A DNA stretch of 64,000 nucleotides from Colletes latitarsis (Eukaryota; Arthropoda; Insecta; Hymenoptera; Colletidae): positions 3,534,001 through 3,598,000 of the forward strand of contig NC_135143.1 in assembly GCF_051014445.1 (NCBI RefSeq), read 5' to 3'. The notes below the pieces were generated by a model, which saw nothing but the letters and a program-made list of their open reading frames with translations, made no database searches and was not told where the DNA came from. Below, in pieces: positions 12,076 through 24,822 of this stretch. Each line of letters starts with the position of its first letter. Positions within the stretch are counted from its first letter, which is position 1. Made by a program: the position numbers and the translations under genes.

Positions 12076-15000
12076 CCCCTTAAGACAAGAAACAAGGGAT
12101 GGAAAGAAGGGAAGATAACCCGTGGAAGCTCCAGGAGACGAGGCATTGTTTCCCCGGACCGAACCAGCGCGGCAGCGTCGAGACTAATGAATTGCATTAT
12201 TGGGAATCCGGAATATAAATAAGATTAGGCTATTACGTCGTTCGATGGGTAATTGCTGGCATCATGCACGCCACCCGTGAGGAACGATGTATTACACGGC
12301 AACATTTCACAAGAAACGTGAGTCTGAGAGATTTCCCTTTCGAAATTCATTTGCACGCGGCCTCACCATCCATTTATTTCGCTATGAAGAAAAATATTTC
12401 TGCGCTTGATAGAAAAAAAATTTATTTACGTTCAATTTAATAAAGAATTAAGTTGCTCTTATCAATTTTGATCGAATGTATTTTGTACTCATTGAACATA
12501 AGATTATTTAAATCCTTGCAAAACACACTAACTAAATGAAGTATAATTATATCCTCCATTTTTTTCTGTTTTAAATAATATTTAGAAATGGACACATTTA
12601 TTAACTTATAACTGGTATCATGTTATAATAAAACAGAACTATACTATCGAAAATTGGTTACACAAAATACAGTAGAATATTCATTAGGAATAAAATAAAT
12701 ATGCTCGCTGATGTATTAAATAATACTCCACGATATCGGTTAATTTGTTGGACCATAGTTAAGTAAAAAATACTTTTCTATCTACCAATCAGAAATTAAA
12801 ATAATTAGAAATGCGGATATTTGTGTTGTTCAGTTTTTTTAGTAAGAAAAGATATTATTTCATTTTTTTCAGTACAAATACGTGGTTTATTTAAATTGGT
12901 GCAACTTAAGATTTCTTTTTACTCCAAATTGTTTTAGTCAACTAGTAAAACTAAGGAATAAAATATGAGAATATTTAAATTGAGTAAAAATAAAACATAA
13001 ATAAATTTGTTAAATACTGTTAAATTATATTTAAAAAGTCAGAATTTAAATCAGCTCTATGTAGGCTGCAAAATAGTTTTTATCGATATTATATACAATC
13101 GATTCAATTTAGGTAACAATTTTCACTTAACCTTCTTTGTTATTGAAAAGTGAAAATTCACAATTGTCAAAAACTACGCTATTAGTAGTGTATATTAGGT
13201 TTAGACTGACGAAATCTTCTTTGACGCTATTTATCAATGTCTGAGGAACGAAATGAACATACAGGTCAGCCACCCTGAAAAACCGAATAAGCGAAGAAGT
13301 GTGGCAAGCAACCCATCTGTTGCAAGTTTCCCTATTTGACGGTATCATCCATTATTGTATACAGATCGCAAACGATAAATTTCAGTCGAGTCGTATATAT
13401 TCCCTAGTTTCTTTTTCCGTGGTTCCTTTTTGCTATACATTTTTTGCTCAATCGTACTGTAAAACTCCAGTTCCTTTCGTCGTCTGTACGAACCCATTAG
13501 TAAAACCCATTTTACCCAGTTTTTTGAATAAATACAGCCTACTATTGGTTTGGCCAAAAAGTTTTGTGAAACGCAACTAACTGCAATTCAAATCTTAAAA
13601 GCTGATGATTATTCGATACTTTTAATCTTATATTCTAATGAAAAAGTTTGAAGGTTGGATTTTTTTTATAATTTTGACATGACTTTGCAAATGCACATCC
13701 AAAGGAGGTATTTTAATTTGAAAAACCTGTAAAAATGTTTGAAAAATGAATGGTGATAATGTCATCGAGTAAAAAATGCACCAAAAGTGGTTTTTACGTT
13801 TGAAGTACAAATTTTTTACTATCTGTTTCGCTCTCTAACAAAGCTTCGATTCCTAAGAGAAATTATAAAGCTGTCCAAAAGATGGAAATAGGTTTTAAGT
13901 TCAACCGGATAATTCATTATTAAATAAAAATATTTCCCATCATAAAAGAATTACTTTTATAGGTGTTGAGAACCGCCAACCTTTTTGGCCGATTTAATAT
14001 ACAGTTATTCCTACTCGTATTGGTACGCTATAATGATGATTCACTTCATGAAAAAATACTTGTTTCTTATAAATTAAGTCGTTGTTTTCGAAATTGGTAT
14101 GAGTCGACTTTTTCGTACGTTGAGGTATTTAAAGGTTTGTATTTGAATAAATTAAAAATAAAACTTGTCATCGATCGTGCCACGTTACTTACACCGATTC
14201 ACGTTCGATCACCAACGTTAAGCTGCATTAGTCACGATCAGTCACATATTGTTGGCATTATTATTATTGTATACTGTTTGTATAATACCTTTCTATTGGT
14301 TCTTTAATTGGGCATTACTTTAATTATTTGGTATTATATTAATATAAAAAAAGCTATTTAGTAAATAAAAGTAACATAGTGTAATAAACAACATTTGGTA
14401 AAAATTAAAATGGAAAGAATTTTACATCTATACTGAATCACCGTTATAGTGTAACTGTATATCAAGTAATATTTTCCGTGTTTTAAAATACGTCAACAAC
14501 CACTTATTAAAAGGAAGGTAATAAAAAGAAAAACCAACGCGTAAATGTACCTAATGAAAAGTAAAAAAAATAGTTAATTTTAAAAGGATTAATAATGGAG
14601 AGGTGTAAAAGAGGTTAGGCGTACACGACCTCCGTTGGAATAATTCAACCCCTTCAGAGAATCGTTGTAACATCCGGGAAAATTTGTACGATAAACAGCG
14701 GTGTTTTATCCGGCGCAATCCCCCGATCGTCTACAACGAAACGAGGAAAAGGTTCGTCAGACGGCGCGTAGTTAAACATTATCAAATTCTAGTGTTCGTC
14801 TCGCGCAACTCAAAAACGAGAAAATTCGAGGCGAAAGTCGTTAACGAACCTCCGTCGACGAAACGTTATTGCGCCGGAACAACCAACTTTTCCCTCCGAC
14901 GGTGTTTATTATAAACGACGAGTTGGCTCGTTCCGCGCAGTTAAAGGATCGGGGAAAATCGTTATCTTCGGGAAAGTTTTGCTTCTATCGGATTCAACGG

Positions 15001-15422
15001 CAGTAACGTATTCGAGCTGCGGAGCCACGGCTTTTCCAAGAGCCATTGTAAGGTCGTTAGAGCTAAAGGAAATCGAAGGAAGCATAGCAAGCCCCGTGAG
15101 AAGCTACGATTTCATGGGAAAAATCCGATTAACCCCCCTCCCGCCTCCCTCACCGTCCACGGCTTTTGAGCTTCTTCCTTCGTTCGATCCAGTTCCTTCC
15201 GATTCTTTTCACGACTTCTGATCTTTCGCGAGCCGGTGTCATGCGAACCGACGAATTCTGATAAAAAGAAACGCTGATCGCGTTAATTTCGTTCTCTGGG
15301 GGTTAATTCGTCGAATCAAGTGCTTCCGAATCGACGCTTTTTATGATGAATTTAACCCTTCCATTTTCACTGTAATCGTGCAACTATCGGGTCATACAAC
15401 ATGTTCGTGTCGTTCATTCATC
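12076..15422. other. Non-coding; a possible mariner end at 13541 and a GC-rich island at 14600-15300
   Basis: The sequence near 13541 (TTGGTTTGGCCAAAAAGTTT) resembles a mariner terminal repeat, but no partner end or transposase is visible. Positions 14600-15300 are GC- and CpG-rich with short open frames and no domain. A 114-residue frame at 13963-14307 is unrecognised and low in complexity. I see no plexin exon here. Confidence 0.45.
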
Positions 15423-15426
15423 TTAA

Positions 15427-16290
15427 CACGTTGACTATTAGATCAAGACCGTTAAATTTTTCACGAGAATTTTGATTTTAGATAATTGAAAATTACATAA
15501 CTTAAAATTTGTCTTGCTACTTATTTTCGTAACCTCGCTAAAAAATTCATGAATCTTATTCAAATTTATTTGCTTTAACATCTCAATTTGAAAATTATTT
15601 TAATTCTATAGCGAAAAGTACTGAATGTGACTGAATCTTTATTATCCGAACGCCGGTCGAGCGTATTCTCACAATCAGTTATACGAACGCGTATTTTTAT
15701 ACATATTATACGTATGTAATAGAAGCTAACATTTGGTGCAAGCTGTAATTTAGTACAATTAATAAATTTGTAGATCATTTTTACGTATTATCCATAATTT
15801 ATTTGAAAACATTTATAAATATGTACATACAAGAATATAATTATACATCGTATACTATAATTATCGTAGAATATAATTATACATAATACATATACGTAAG
15901 TACATAATTAAATTACAAAACGAAGTAATTAACAAAACAATTAGGTCTTAGTAACATAAAACAATAATTTTTAAGAATAGAAGGCAGAATATTTAACCCT
16001 TAATAATAATACTAAAAATTATGAAAATTATTTTATATTTACGTTAAAATTATAATTAATTTTTACGTATTTATAATCTTTGAACGTGCAAGTTTTTCTA
16101 AGCTCAGGAGGCATGAGTCTCGGTTATACGACCGCCAGCTCCGATTATTCGAATGAATAGAAACACGGTGGGAAGGATAAGCACTGAACCTCTATTATAG
16201 GACCACCTCGGTTATCTGAACTGCCTTGTCCCCCAACATGTTCGGATTAACGAAGTCCTACTGTATATGGATGACGTGGCAGTCAAAGTG
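15427..16290. mobile_element. Possible TTAA-flanked element with a pogo/Tigger-like segment
   Basis: TTAA occurs at 15423-15426 and 16291-16294, and the bases inside form short inverted ends (CACGTTGACT on the left, AGTCAAAGTG on the right). Within it, 16130-16265 resembles a pogo/Tigger-type end (TTCGGATTAACGAAGTCCTA, ending CTGTA). The two may be separate insertions. No transposase is visible. Boundaries are tentative. Confidence 0.4.
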
Positions 16291-16294
16291 TTAA

Positions 16295-18899
16295 AATGGC
16301 GAAGATGAAATTTGTAACTTGATAGAAGAAGAACGAAACTTATCGATTTAAGGAGTGTCTGATATTTTTAAAATACCAATATAAAAAAAGAACTTTTCCT
16401 GAGGTATTTATTAGGTTGTTACAAACGAAATGGCCGGTTTTGAACTTTTAATATAAACACTCATTTTACTAATCGAAATAATCTTTTACTTCCACACAAC
16501 CTTATCGTTATACAAACATATCGACGCCATTTTGGAAGAAATTGAGAGTACGAGAAGTACTTTCTAGTTTATGCGTAATAAATATACTTTTCAAATAGAA
16601 CAAATACGACTTACGTAACATTCTTTATTCATCCTAAAAATTTTCATAAATTAATTATTTGTCGATGCACGAAACTACAAATATTTTCTTTTCCTAAATT
16701 TTAAAACGAGTAACTCATATAAAAATATTCAAAAATCGATTATTCGTCAATACGCGAAAATGCAGACAAATATTTTCTTTCGTGCCATTTTAAATATTCT
16801 ATTTATCTCATATAATGGATACCCTAATTTCTAAATTTAAAAACGAGGAAATTATACATATATTACTGAAGTTTTTTGTTTTGTGTTATAAAATTATTTT
16901 TTATATTCAATGAACAGAACATTCAATCGATCATGAGCAATAAAACAACTTAATTTCTAATTTGAATTAAAGTTTAGAAATCATTGATAATATTCGTATT
17001 TTTTAATTAATCTAACACTGAAGCGTATGGATTTAAAATACTCGTTTAAAATTGGGATTATATCGAGACCGTGTCTAGACTATGATGTTTCATTGTATGT
17101 GTGAATTTCGAAGCAGAAGTTAAAGTGATAAGTCAAAGTTTAGGCGAACGATTTTAACGCGTGGACGAGTTAGGGTGACATAGGGTTCTGGTGTCGGAAA
17201 CTTTTGGGTCAAGTGGAGATAGTTGCTTCTAGGAACGATATTTAACTAGATAAACGGGATTGGTTCATTGCATGTCGCATAAGAGTGGTACAAGTATACT
17301 CACTGTAGCAATTTAATGCAATAGAATCGCGTCGTAACAAGTTCCGTTCATGCCAAATGAAACGAATTGCGTTCAAACTGATTTTATTGCAAATAAAACC
17401 GATTATAATTCTGAGTACGTAAAACTCAATCGAAAACACGGTAAATCACAATGTGGATCAAGAAATGATCGTTAACATTGAAAGGAAAAAGTATTATTAG
17501 TAAATCATAAAATTCAGTGTGTATTGAGAAAAAGAAACAGTTCCTTCTTCTTCAGTTCTATTCTTCCTTAAGAAAGTAAAAGTAATTAATATAATTCAAA
17601 ATTCAGGAAGGAATTACAAATTATAATATGTAAAAGAGAAAATGGAAAAAGAGAAGGAAGAACACTTTAATGAGAATAGTCTTAAGGATACTTTAAAATT
17701 TTGGAAAGAGAAATTTATTCATATAGAAATAGAACACATTTATTAGTGGTGCATCAATTTGTACCAATCTATTGTCACGTTGTGTCTGAAAATAAATTTC
17801 TGAAGAAGACACAGGGTCGAAACGTCGAGGAAAAGCTTTCGTTTTCTCAACATCAGCCCAGCAAACATCTTCTGATAAAATTGATTATGACTGTAGATAT
17901 CACTGATGAAACCTGATCCAAATGACACGTACACTCGCGAAACATAAATCGTGGATATTAAAATATTGAATAAAGAGTAAATTGTGAAGCTTTAATATTT
18001 GCAAATTTTTTTGAATCGTTTACCACTCCAATGTTTCAAAATTTTTGATCGCATAAAAAAGCCTGCTCGCGTGTAATATAATTTACTAATTACCCACAAA
18101 ATATTCAAAATGGCCTCCTATAGAGCGGACGCCGTAAGGTGTAAAAAAAAACATAGCTTTACTTTCGAAGATATTTCGATGCTTGCTTCAACTTTATTTG
18201 AACCATAATCGTCATAGAGTTTAATTACGTTTCTCGAGACGCTTCTTTCTAAAATCTTCTCCTTTATTGGATCGACTTGGCACCGCGTTTCAATAGAGAT
18301 TTCGCTCGTCGATTCGATGGCAATTAATCTCGATCGGACGCCACCGATAAAGGAACACGCCGAAGCAAACAGCTGGAAAGTTTTATCCTTCGGGAGCAGT
18401 CGGGAATTCGGGGGCGTTATCTCGTATCCGGCTAGGCTCTCACAAAACTGCGCAAGAAAAGCAAAGAGTATTATCGCGGCTTCTTTCTCGCCTCGATAAT
18501 GCCAGCCGGGAGTTCGATTTTTAAAACTTCGGCAAAGTCGACGGAGGAAGGAATATCGCTTACGTTTGGAAGTCTATTTTCTTTCCGTTAGAAAGAATGA
18601 GGAAAGAAAAGTAGGGAAAATTCGCCGTGGAAAGTGCGCGGCTCTTTTAAAGTTTGCTTACGCTGATTTCTTTTTCTGTTATATTTTACCCCGTGTCAAA
18701 GTAGTTTTCGCGATTAAACTGCAGGAGAAAGAGTTTTGGAAGTTTGACGAGACAAAGGGTATATTCGCTTACTGTATTTTTGTCGCAGGAGAGAAAGAAT
18801 GGTAATTATTAGACTGTGGATCTTTATATAAATTCATATTTTTATTAATAACATTAATGAAATAGGAGCTGTTTAGAGGGTTGTCTCAACCCTTAAATA
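16295..18899. other. Non-coding; a possible mariner end near 16412 and a GC-rich island at 18180-18800
   Basis: TTAGGTTGTTACAAACGAAA at about 16412 resembles the end of some insect mariner elements, but no partner or transposase was found. Around 17795-17840 a motif (GGTCGAAACGTCGAGG) resembles ones found in dispersed insect repeats. The 18180-18800 island carries open frames without domains. Confidence 0.4.
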
Positions 18900-19770
18900 C
18901 AGGGTGTTCGGCCACCTCTGGGAAAAATTTTAATGGGAGATTCTAGAGGCCAAAATAAGACGAATATCATGAATATCAATTTCTTAATTGAGGTTTCGTT
19001 AAAAAATTATTAAAAAATTAAATTAAAAAATTTCAAATCAATCTGGAAAAATTATTTTCGGTTGTGGGGTCAATTACAATCATTTTTTGTGAATAAACAT
19101 ATCCTCGAAATCTTGCGCACTTTCGAGAAAAAAAATACCTTACCAAAAATATAATTTTTGGCCAGAAATGTTTGCCCGAAATTTCATGCAAATTTTTAAG
19201 ACATCATTTAATGTTTCAAAATGCAAACGACGCGTATTTTAGTGAAGAATATGTAGAAATTCTAACAATATTGAAAAACTTATTCCTTGACCGCGTAATG
19301 TGAGAAAAACCCCATAAAAATGGTTCTATATTCAAACGACCATAACTCCTACAATAATAAGTGTATATCATTGAAAATTAGTCTGTAAATAGAGCTCATG
19401 GGCAGCTATAAAAAAGTATTAGACATCTTTTCTGTAGGGTGTCAAACAAAATTACTAAAAATCAAGAACGAATTTTTAAGAAAAATCGACGAAGGTAGGT
19501 GCCTAAATTTTTCGGCGAAAAAAGAAATTTCAAATCGTTCTGGAAAAATTATTTTCGATTGCAGGGATCAATTACAATCATTTTTGGTCAATAGACCTAA
19601 CCTCGAAATTCTGCGCAGTTTCGATACAAAATTCAGTACGGGCGAAACTTTAAATGTTAATAACTTTTTAACGAAATCTCCATCAACAAATTGGTATTCT
19701 TGATTTTCGTCCTATTTTGGCCTCTAGAATCTCCCATTACAATTTTTCCCAGGTGTGGCCGAACACCCTG
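18900..19770 (+). mobile_element. Full-length long copy of the CAGGGTGTTCGGCC family
   Basis: This 871-bp copy is flanked by TA (18898-18899 and 19771-19772). The left end is CAGGGTGTTCGGCCACCTCT; the right end is its inverse complement. Inverted similarity reaches about 75 bp, through GGCCAAAATAAGACGAA. The interior carries repeated modules of about 145 bp and a unique middle section (AAAATTACTAAAAATCAA near 19450). No transposase, so it is non-autonomous. It serves as the reference for the other copies here. Confidence 0.9.
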
Positions 19771-19772
19771 TA

Positions 19773-21829
19773 TAATAATTCGTATCGTACTTTAAGTATT
19801 TCTTATACATTTGCATATTAAGTGCATTCTGTAGCTTTTGAAAATTAAAATTTCCCATAAATGCATAAACATCCACAGTCTAGTAACTATAGATTTCCTT
19901 GTCAGTCTATTATGAACTACGATTGAGTTTTATAAGTATTTCCGTTACTAAACACAGTCAATAATGATTATTATTATTACAATACACTTAACTCGTTAAG
20001 CAAAAAAAAACAGTCAAGGTTACAAAGAATAATCATAGGTGGTGTTATGAAATACACTAGGGAATTATGAAACATTTCTATATGTTACACAGCTTAGATA
20101 TCAACAAAATCCTCAACCATCTAGAATTTTGTCATTCTGAAAACCACAAAACACTTGATAACTTGTACAACACATATGCAAACGGATAACATCAAAATAA
20201 GTAGGCTATTTCTACTTAAACACATTCAATGACCACAACTTATGGGTTCAATTTTAAAATCCAGAAAATTCTACAAAACAAAATCAGCCATCTGTTATAT
20301 ACGGATATTAAAATATATATGTTAAATTTAAAACTGGAAATAAGTACTAGTTTTAATTACTCAACAATACTATTTTTAACTAATTAATTCTAAATCTAAT
20401 TAAATGTAATAGTAGATACTAGTGTTGCCTAACAATCGTCCAGTTAATACTAGTTCCGACTAGTTTAAACTAGTATCAACGAAACACCCACACAGTTGAA
20501 ACCTGTTCTCAGGTAAAACTAGTTTTATCTAGGGAAAGCTAATAATAAAGCTAATAACCGCAATGATTTTGCTCCTGCAGCTATTGAAAGAGATGAATTT
20601 TTCAGCAAAAGACGACTTTTGTGTGTGTGTGTATTTAGTTCAGCGAACATTGTAGCACAGGATTGCAGATCGTGAAAGCAGAGGATGCCTCTCATGATTT
20701 TCTAAACGACAGCGAAGGCATTAAATTTTCAAACGACGTGTACCACAACCTTTGGTGGACATTGCCGCAAATACTTTAGTACAGCCACGTACTCCATTGT
20801 TGTAAATGTAAAATTTCCAACTCAAATTTATGTTACCGAAGTACAGAATTACATTTAATTAACTATATGGGTTGCGATTTGAGGGCAATTCAGCGCGAAG
20901 AAATAAATCGAAAATGTGAAATAAAATTTCTCCGTATAACGCTTCGTTTTCGAAATAATTAAATTTGAATATTTATTAAAAAAAAATATTTAAATTGGTT
21001 GGCCAAAAGTTTACCCCTTTAATGTTTATTTTGATTATTTGGATTTCATTTCGTTGATCGAAAGTTATAGCAATTTATATCCGGCACGGCGCACTTGTAA
21101 AAATGCACTCGAATAAGTTGCTGCTGAGCGTTAATTGCAAAATTCTGGTTCTGATAGTTCAACAAAAAATAGAAAAATTCATACATACGTTTATATGTCA
21201 AATTTTCCGCACTTTTAATCAGTAAAGTAATTTTGTGAAAAAAGAAAGCGTCCACCGGACTTATTTCGAAAAGACCGTAATTTTCCTCCCGTAAGTTTCT
21301 TTAATAAAAAATTATGCTCATGGCTTTACACGGTGAGCTTTCAAACATTTATTTTTGACACATTTAAGGATAACATTTTGAACCGAGGATTTTTTTCAAA
21401 ATTAAAACCTAACTTAACTACATTGATACATTTACCGAAACATTCCAACGAATAGTCATAAGAAAAAATTTAAACATTGAATGAATAGCATGAGAAAAAT
21501 GTGGAAATTTATTTAAATACTGATAGAAACCTAGATACAAGAGTTCTACAAATTTGGGAAATAATTTACCTGGATTATTCCACGAGAAAATGATAAGTTT
21601 TTGCAATCAAGGAGAGATAACTATTCGGGCTAGAATGACGATCTTATCGAAGCAAAATAACGAAATAGAATAATGAAAAATGATACATTTTATTATGTTT
21701 TATGAGTTTGAAAGCTTTCATCCACGAACTATTAATCAACCAATTCATGATAGCTCGTGCCAGTTCATCAATTTTTACTAAAAATAATGACTATATATTT
21801 TGTATTGTTGATATTATTTGTTTCCTGAT
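19773..21829. other. AT-rich non-coding stretch with an ACTAGT cluster and a possible mariner end
   Basis: ACTAGT palindromes cluster at about 20346-20530. A (TG)n tract lies at 20621-20632. Near 20997 the sequence TTGGTTGGCCAAAAGTTTAC resembles a mariner terminal repeat without a partner. No exon recognised. Confidence 0.45.
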
Positions 21830-23063
21830 ATACAAAACTACAATTACTCTTGAAATACTTGTGTTTAGAGATCATTTTCGAATTACTACTATGGAAAACG
21901 TGGGATCTGACGAGGCACCAATCCCCGGTTAGTCTTTAACGCGTTAAGCGCCATGTTAGTCCCTGAGAACCGACATTCAATTTTCGAAATTGGGGGCCAA
22001 CAGTATAAAATTTACAAAATAATACTAGAGCATATGTTTACGCTTTTTTGATGGACTTTATTAACACTTTGTCTTTTAAAACAAAAGTAGCTAGGTCTTC
22101 TTAAAATTAAATAAACGCTATTTTATATTTATAAGACTATTGAGAGATCTTTCTAGTAAATCCAAAGATAGAAGGAAATTGCAAACACTAAAAAAACCAC
22201 ATCAAAAACATGAAGAGTTACTTAAAAACAAACGGAATCCTGAAATCGAAAATTCCAACTTTGAAAAATAATCTAGCTGTAAATTATTCAAACATCGTTT
22301 TAATATCTCCATAATATATTGGAGTTTTCAATGTTTCTTAGTCTCTTATCTGAATTTTGTTTCAAACCAACGTTTTAAAGAAAATATCACAAAAAGATTA
22401 AATACCTTTAGAAAGCAATAGCACCCAATTTATTGCATATAAAATAGTGTAATAATATCAGCCAATGTTCAGATACGAAAAGATAGTTGTCTATACCAAT
22501 GGTTCTCAACCTTTATTTTCTACGAAACCTTCTCCCAAAATAACGCTTTAAAATATTAGATAAATCAATGTTTTTGAAACCATTACTCCGCTAGCAAGTT
22601 TATATTGAACGGAGGAGTATCGAGGTCTTCTGTAGTACTTTCAGATGTTCGTGAATTTCGTTTTCTAAAGAAATTGGTGGAAAGTTTTGACTTTCAACTG
22701 CATCTTAGTAGCTTTGTCTATACTTGATAGCACTTGCTTCAACAGCTATTGTCATTTTAAAGCACTGGAAGAGTTATATTTATATTTTTAACTGTATCGT
22801 ATGTAACATAAATAAATATTTATTAATTCCCCATACAAATTTGTGGTCCCTCATAAATCTATCTATGGCTTTTAAGAACTGTGGACCACACTTTAAAGAG
22901 ATACATATCGCTGTCTAGACTGTTGTTCGATTCGTTTTATGATTTTTTAAAAATGTGAAATAGGCAATTTTATATCGAGATTTTCCATATGTGTTTATTT
23001 ATCTAACAAGTATGTACAGTATTTTGTCAATCCAAAAGAATTAAAAGTTGTGGTTGTTATAGC
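21830..23063 (+). repeat. Dispersed repeat, copy 1, with an internal insertion
   Basis: Similar in the same orientation to 35489-36102 (shared blocks TAATACTAGA(G/A)CATATGTTTA, ATCTCCATAATATATTGGAG and TTAAAAGTTGTGGTTGTTAT). About 600 bp at 22413-23012 is absent from the other copy. The family is unidentified: no coding region is seen, and its outer ends are not defined by inverted repeats. Confidence 0.75.
22497..22715. mobile_element. Possible hAT-like insertion
   Basis: CAATGGTTCTCAACC at 22497 resembles the terminal motif of hAT elements, and the 8-mer GTCTATAC just before it (22489-22496) recurs at 22716-22723, as an 8-bp hAT target duplication would. The right end does not obviously mirror the left; an alternative right end is near 22885 (TTAAGAACTGTGGACC). 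No transposase is visible. Confidence 0.35.
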
Positions 23064-23984
23064 ACAAACTGTCATACGCTTTAACGGAAATAAATAATAG
23101 TCAATTTTATCAAAATTCTAAATCACAATATTCCCTTAAAAACGAACTACTGGTCTACGCGATTGCTAGGAAAAACGATCCTCCACGGCTCGCGAACCCG
23201 TCGAAAATAATTCGCGTTGTTCGCACCCATTGGTTCGCGATTCAATCGGACGACGAATTGACGATAAAATTCTCCGTAAATTCCTGAGAATATATTAATA
23301 CTGGTCTCTCTGGATGCCGATGGAGTCAATTTTTCGGTTTTCCTCGGACGCATTCGAGAGGAAAAATCACGATGGACGGGGAATTCCACGTCGACCGTGT
23401 CCGAGAATGCGTTCGAAAATTCCAAAGAAATACCACACGCGCGATCTCCTCTCGTGTAACGCACGCGTTTCAGCCATTCGTATGCTCGAGTAATGCCAGT
23501 GTCCTGTTTAGATAGGACGAGAGGGAATGGAACGCGATTAATTTCTGATCGTTCAATCTCGTTGTGTATTTTAACTATGGTTGTTTCCGAATTAATTTAT
23601 TCGCGAGAGTATAATAAATCCGTTGCGGAAACGGTGGAAATGCCTTGCGCTTCGTTGTTTTATAATTAAAAGGAATTTGATATAGATGCCTGTTATGAAG
23701 TTCTTCTTGCGATGTTTGACGTTTTCGGGCCATCGTTTAATTTTATTCGATTTCAATCGCACGCGACGGGTTTCGATATACATCGTTATCGACGGGTAAT
23801 GAATAACGTTAGTATTGCTCTTCATTTTGTCCATCGATCAATGTCGGTTCGCGATACATAAAGTTATATTATTTTGCTGTGCAGTGATTTCAATTTAGTG
23901 TTAACTTGGTAGCATGCGTATTTTTTTTATACCAAAAAAGCAATATAGAGACAATAACAGTATATTTATTTTTTTATACATATA
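23064..23984. other. Non-coding, with a GC/CpG-rich island at about 23140-23560
   Basis: The island leaves a 105-residue minus-strand frame (23147-23464) without a recognisable domain. The remainder is AT-rich. Confidence 0.45.
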
Positions 23985-24515
23985 CAGGGTGTTCAGCCAC
24001 CCCTGGAAAAAATTTTACTGGGAGATTCTAGAGGCCAAAATAAGACGAAAATCAAGAATATCAATTTGTTGATTGAGGCTTCGTTAAAAAGTTATTAAAA
24101 AATTAAATTAACAAATTTCAAATCATTCTGGAAAAATTATTTTCGCTTCCGGGGGTCAATTATAATCATTTCTGGTCAATACACATATCCTCGAAATCCT
24201 ACGCACTTTCGAGAAAAAAATTCGAGTAGGTGCTGAAATTTTTAGGCAAAATTAGAAAATTTCAAATCGTTCGAAAAAAATTATTTTTGATTGCAGGGAT
24301 CAATTATAATCACTTTTTGTGAATACGCATACCCTCGAAATCCTACGTACTTTCGAGAAAAAAATTCTTTACCGAAAATCTAATGTGTGGCCGGAAATGT
24401 TTCTATAACTTTTTAACGAAGCCACAATCAACAAATTAGTATCCTTGATTTTCATTTTATTTTGGCCTCTAGAATCTCCCATTAAAATTTTTGCCAGGGG
24501 TGGCCGAACATCCTG
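23985..24515 (+). mobile_element. Copy of the CAGGGTGTTCGGCC family next to a NUMT
   Basis: This 531-bp copy is flanked by TA (23983-23984 and 24516-24517). The ends are CAGGGTGTTCAGCCACC and GGTGGCCGAACATCCTG. Two internal modules of about 145 bp start near 24110 and 24255. Non-coding. Mitochondrial sequence begins within a few bases of its right end. Confidence 0.9.
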
Positions 24516-24517
24516 TA

Positions 24518-24822
24518 TAGGTTTCTGGAAATATTGTTATACAAGTAGAAATACAATAATATTAATTACAATTATTTTAAGAATTTACTTTTCAATAGTA
24601 CAATATTTAGAATATAATGAAGCTAAATTTTGTATTGATGATAGAATTTTTGGATCAATTTTTTATTTATTAACTGGATTTTATGGAATTCATGTTATGA
24701 TTGGAATTATTTTTTTAATAACATGTTTATTACGAAGTCAATATACAATATGACGGAATGTAATAATATGTCGATGTTGACTTTATTAAATATACAATTT
24801 ATGGAGAATATCTGTGGGCAAT
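24518..24822 (+). pseudogene. cox3: Nuclear mitochondrial insertion (NUMT): 3' part of cox3
   Basis: The translation from about 24520 matches the C-terminal part of cytochrome c oxidase subunit III, including QYLEYNEAKFCI, the GSIFYLLTGFYGIHVMIG stretch and a later frame-shifted VDVDFIKYTIYG block corresponding to the conserved end of COX3. AGA codons fit better as serine (a DDSIFGS-like motif), and TGA at 24751-24753 falls where tryptophan is expected, as in the invertebrate mitochondrial code. The fragment lacks the N-terminal half of COX3, is frameshifted after about 24755, and is surrounded by nuclear transposons, so it is a dead nuclear copy and not a gene. Confidence 0.87.

Noticed and set aside
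13541..13830. Complete mariner element starting at TTGGTTTGGCCAAAAAG
   Set aside because: Only one end-like motif was seen; no second end, TA pair or transposase.
13963..14307. 114-residue frame
   Set aside because: AT-rich codons, no recognisable domain and no splice or promoter context.
19398..19703. 101-residue frame
   Set aside because: Lies wholly inside a non-coding CAGGGTGTTCGGCC element; no transposase motif.
24445..24753. 102-residue frame taken as a nuclear gene
   Set aside because: It joins a transposon end to a mitochondrial cox3 fragment; it is a chance fusion over a NUMT.
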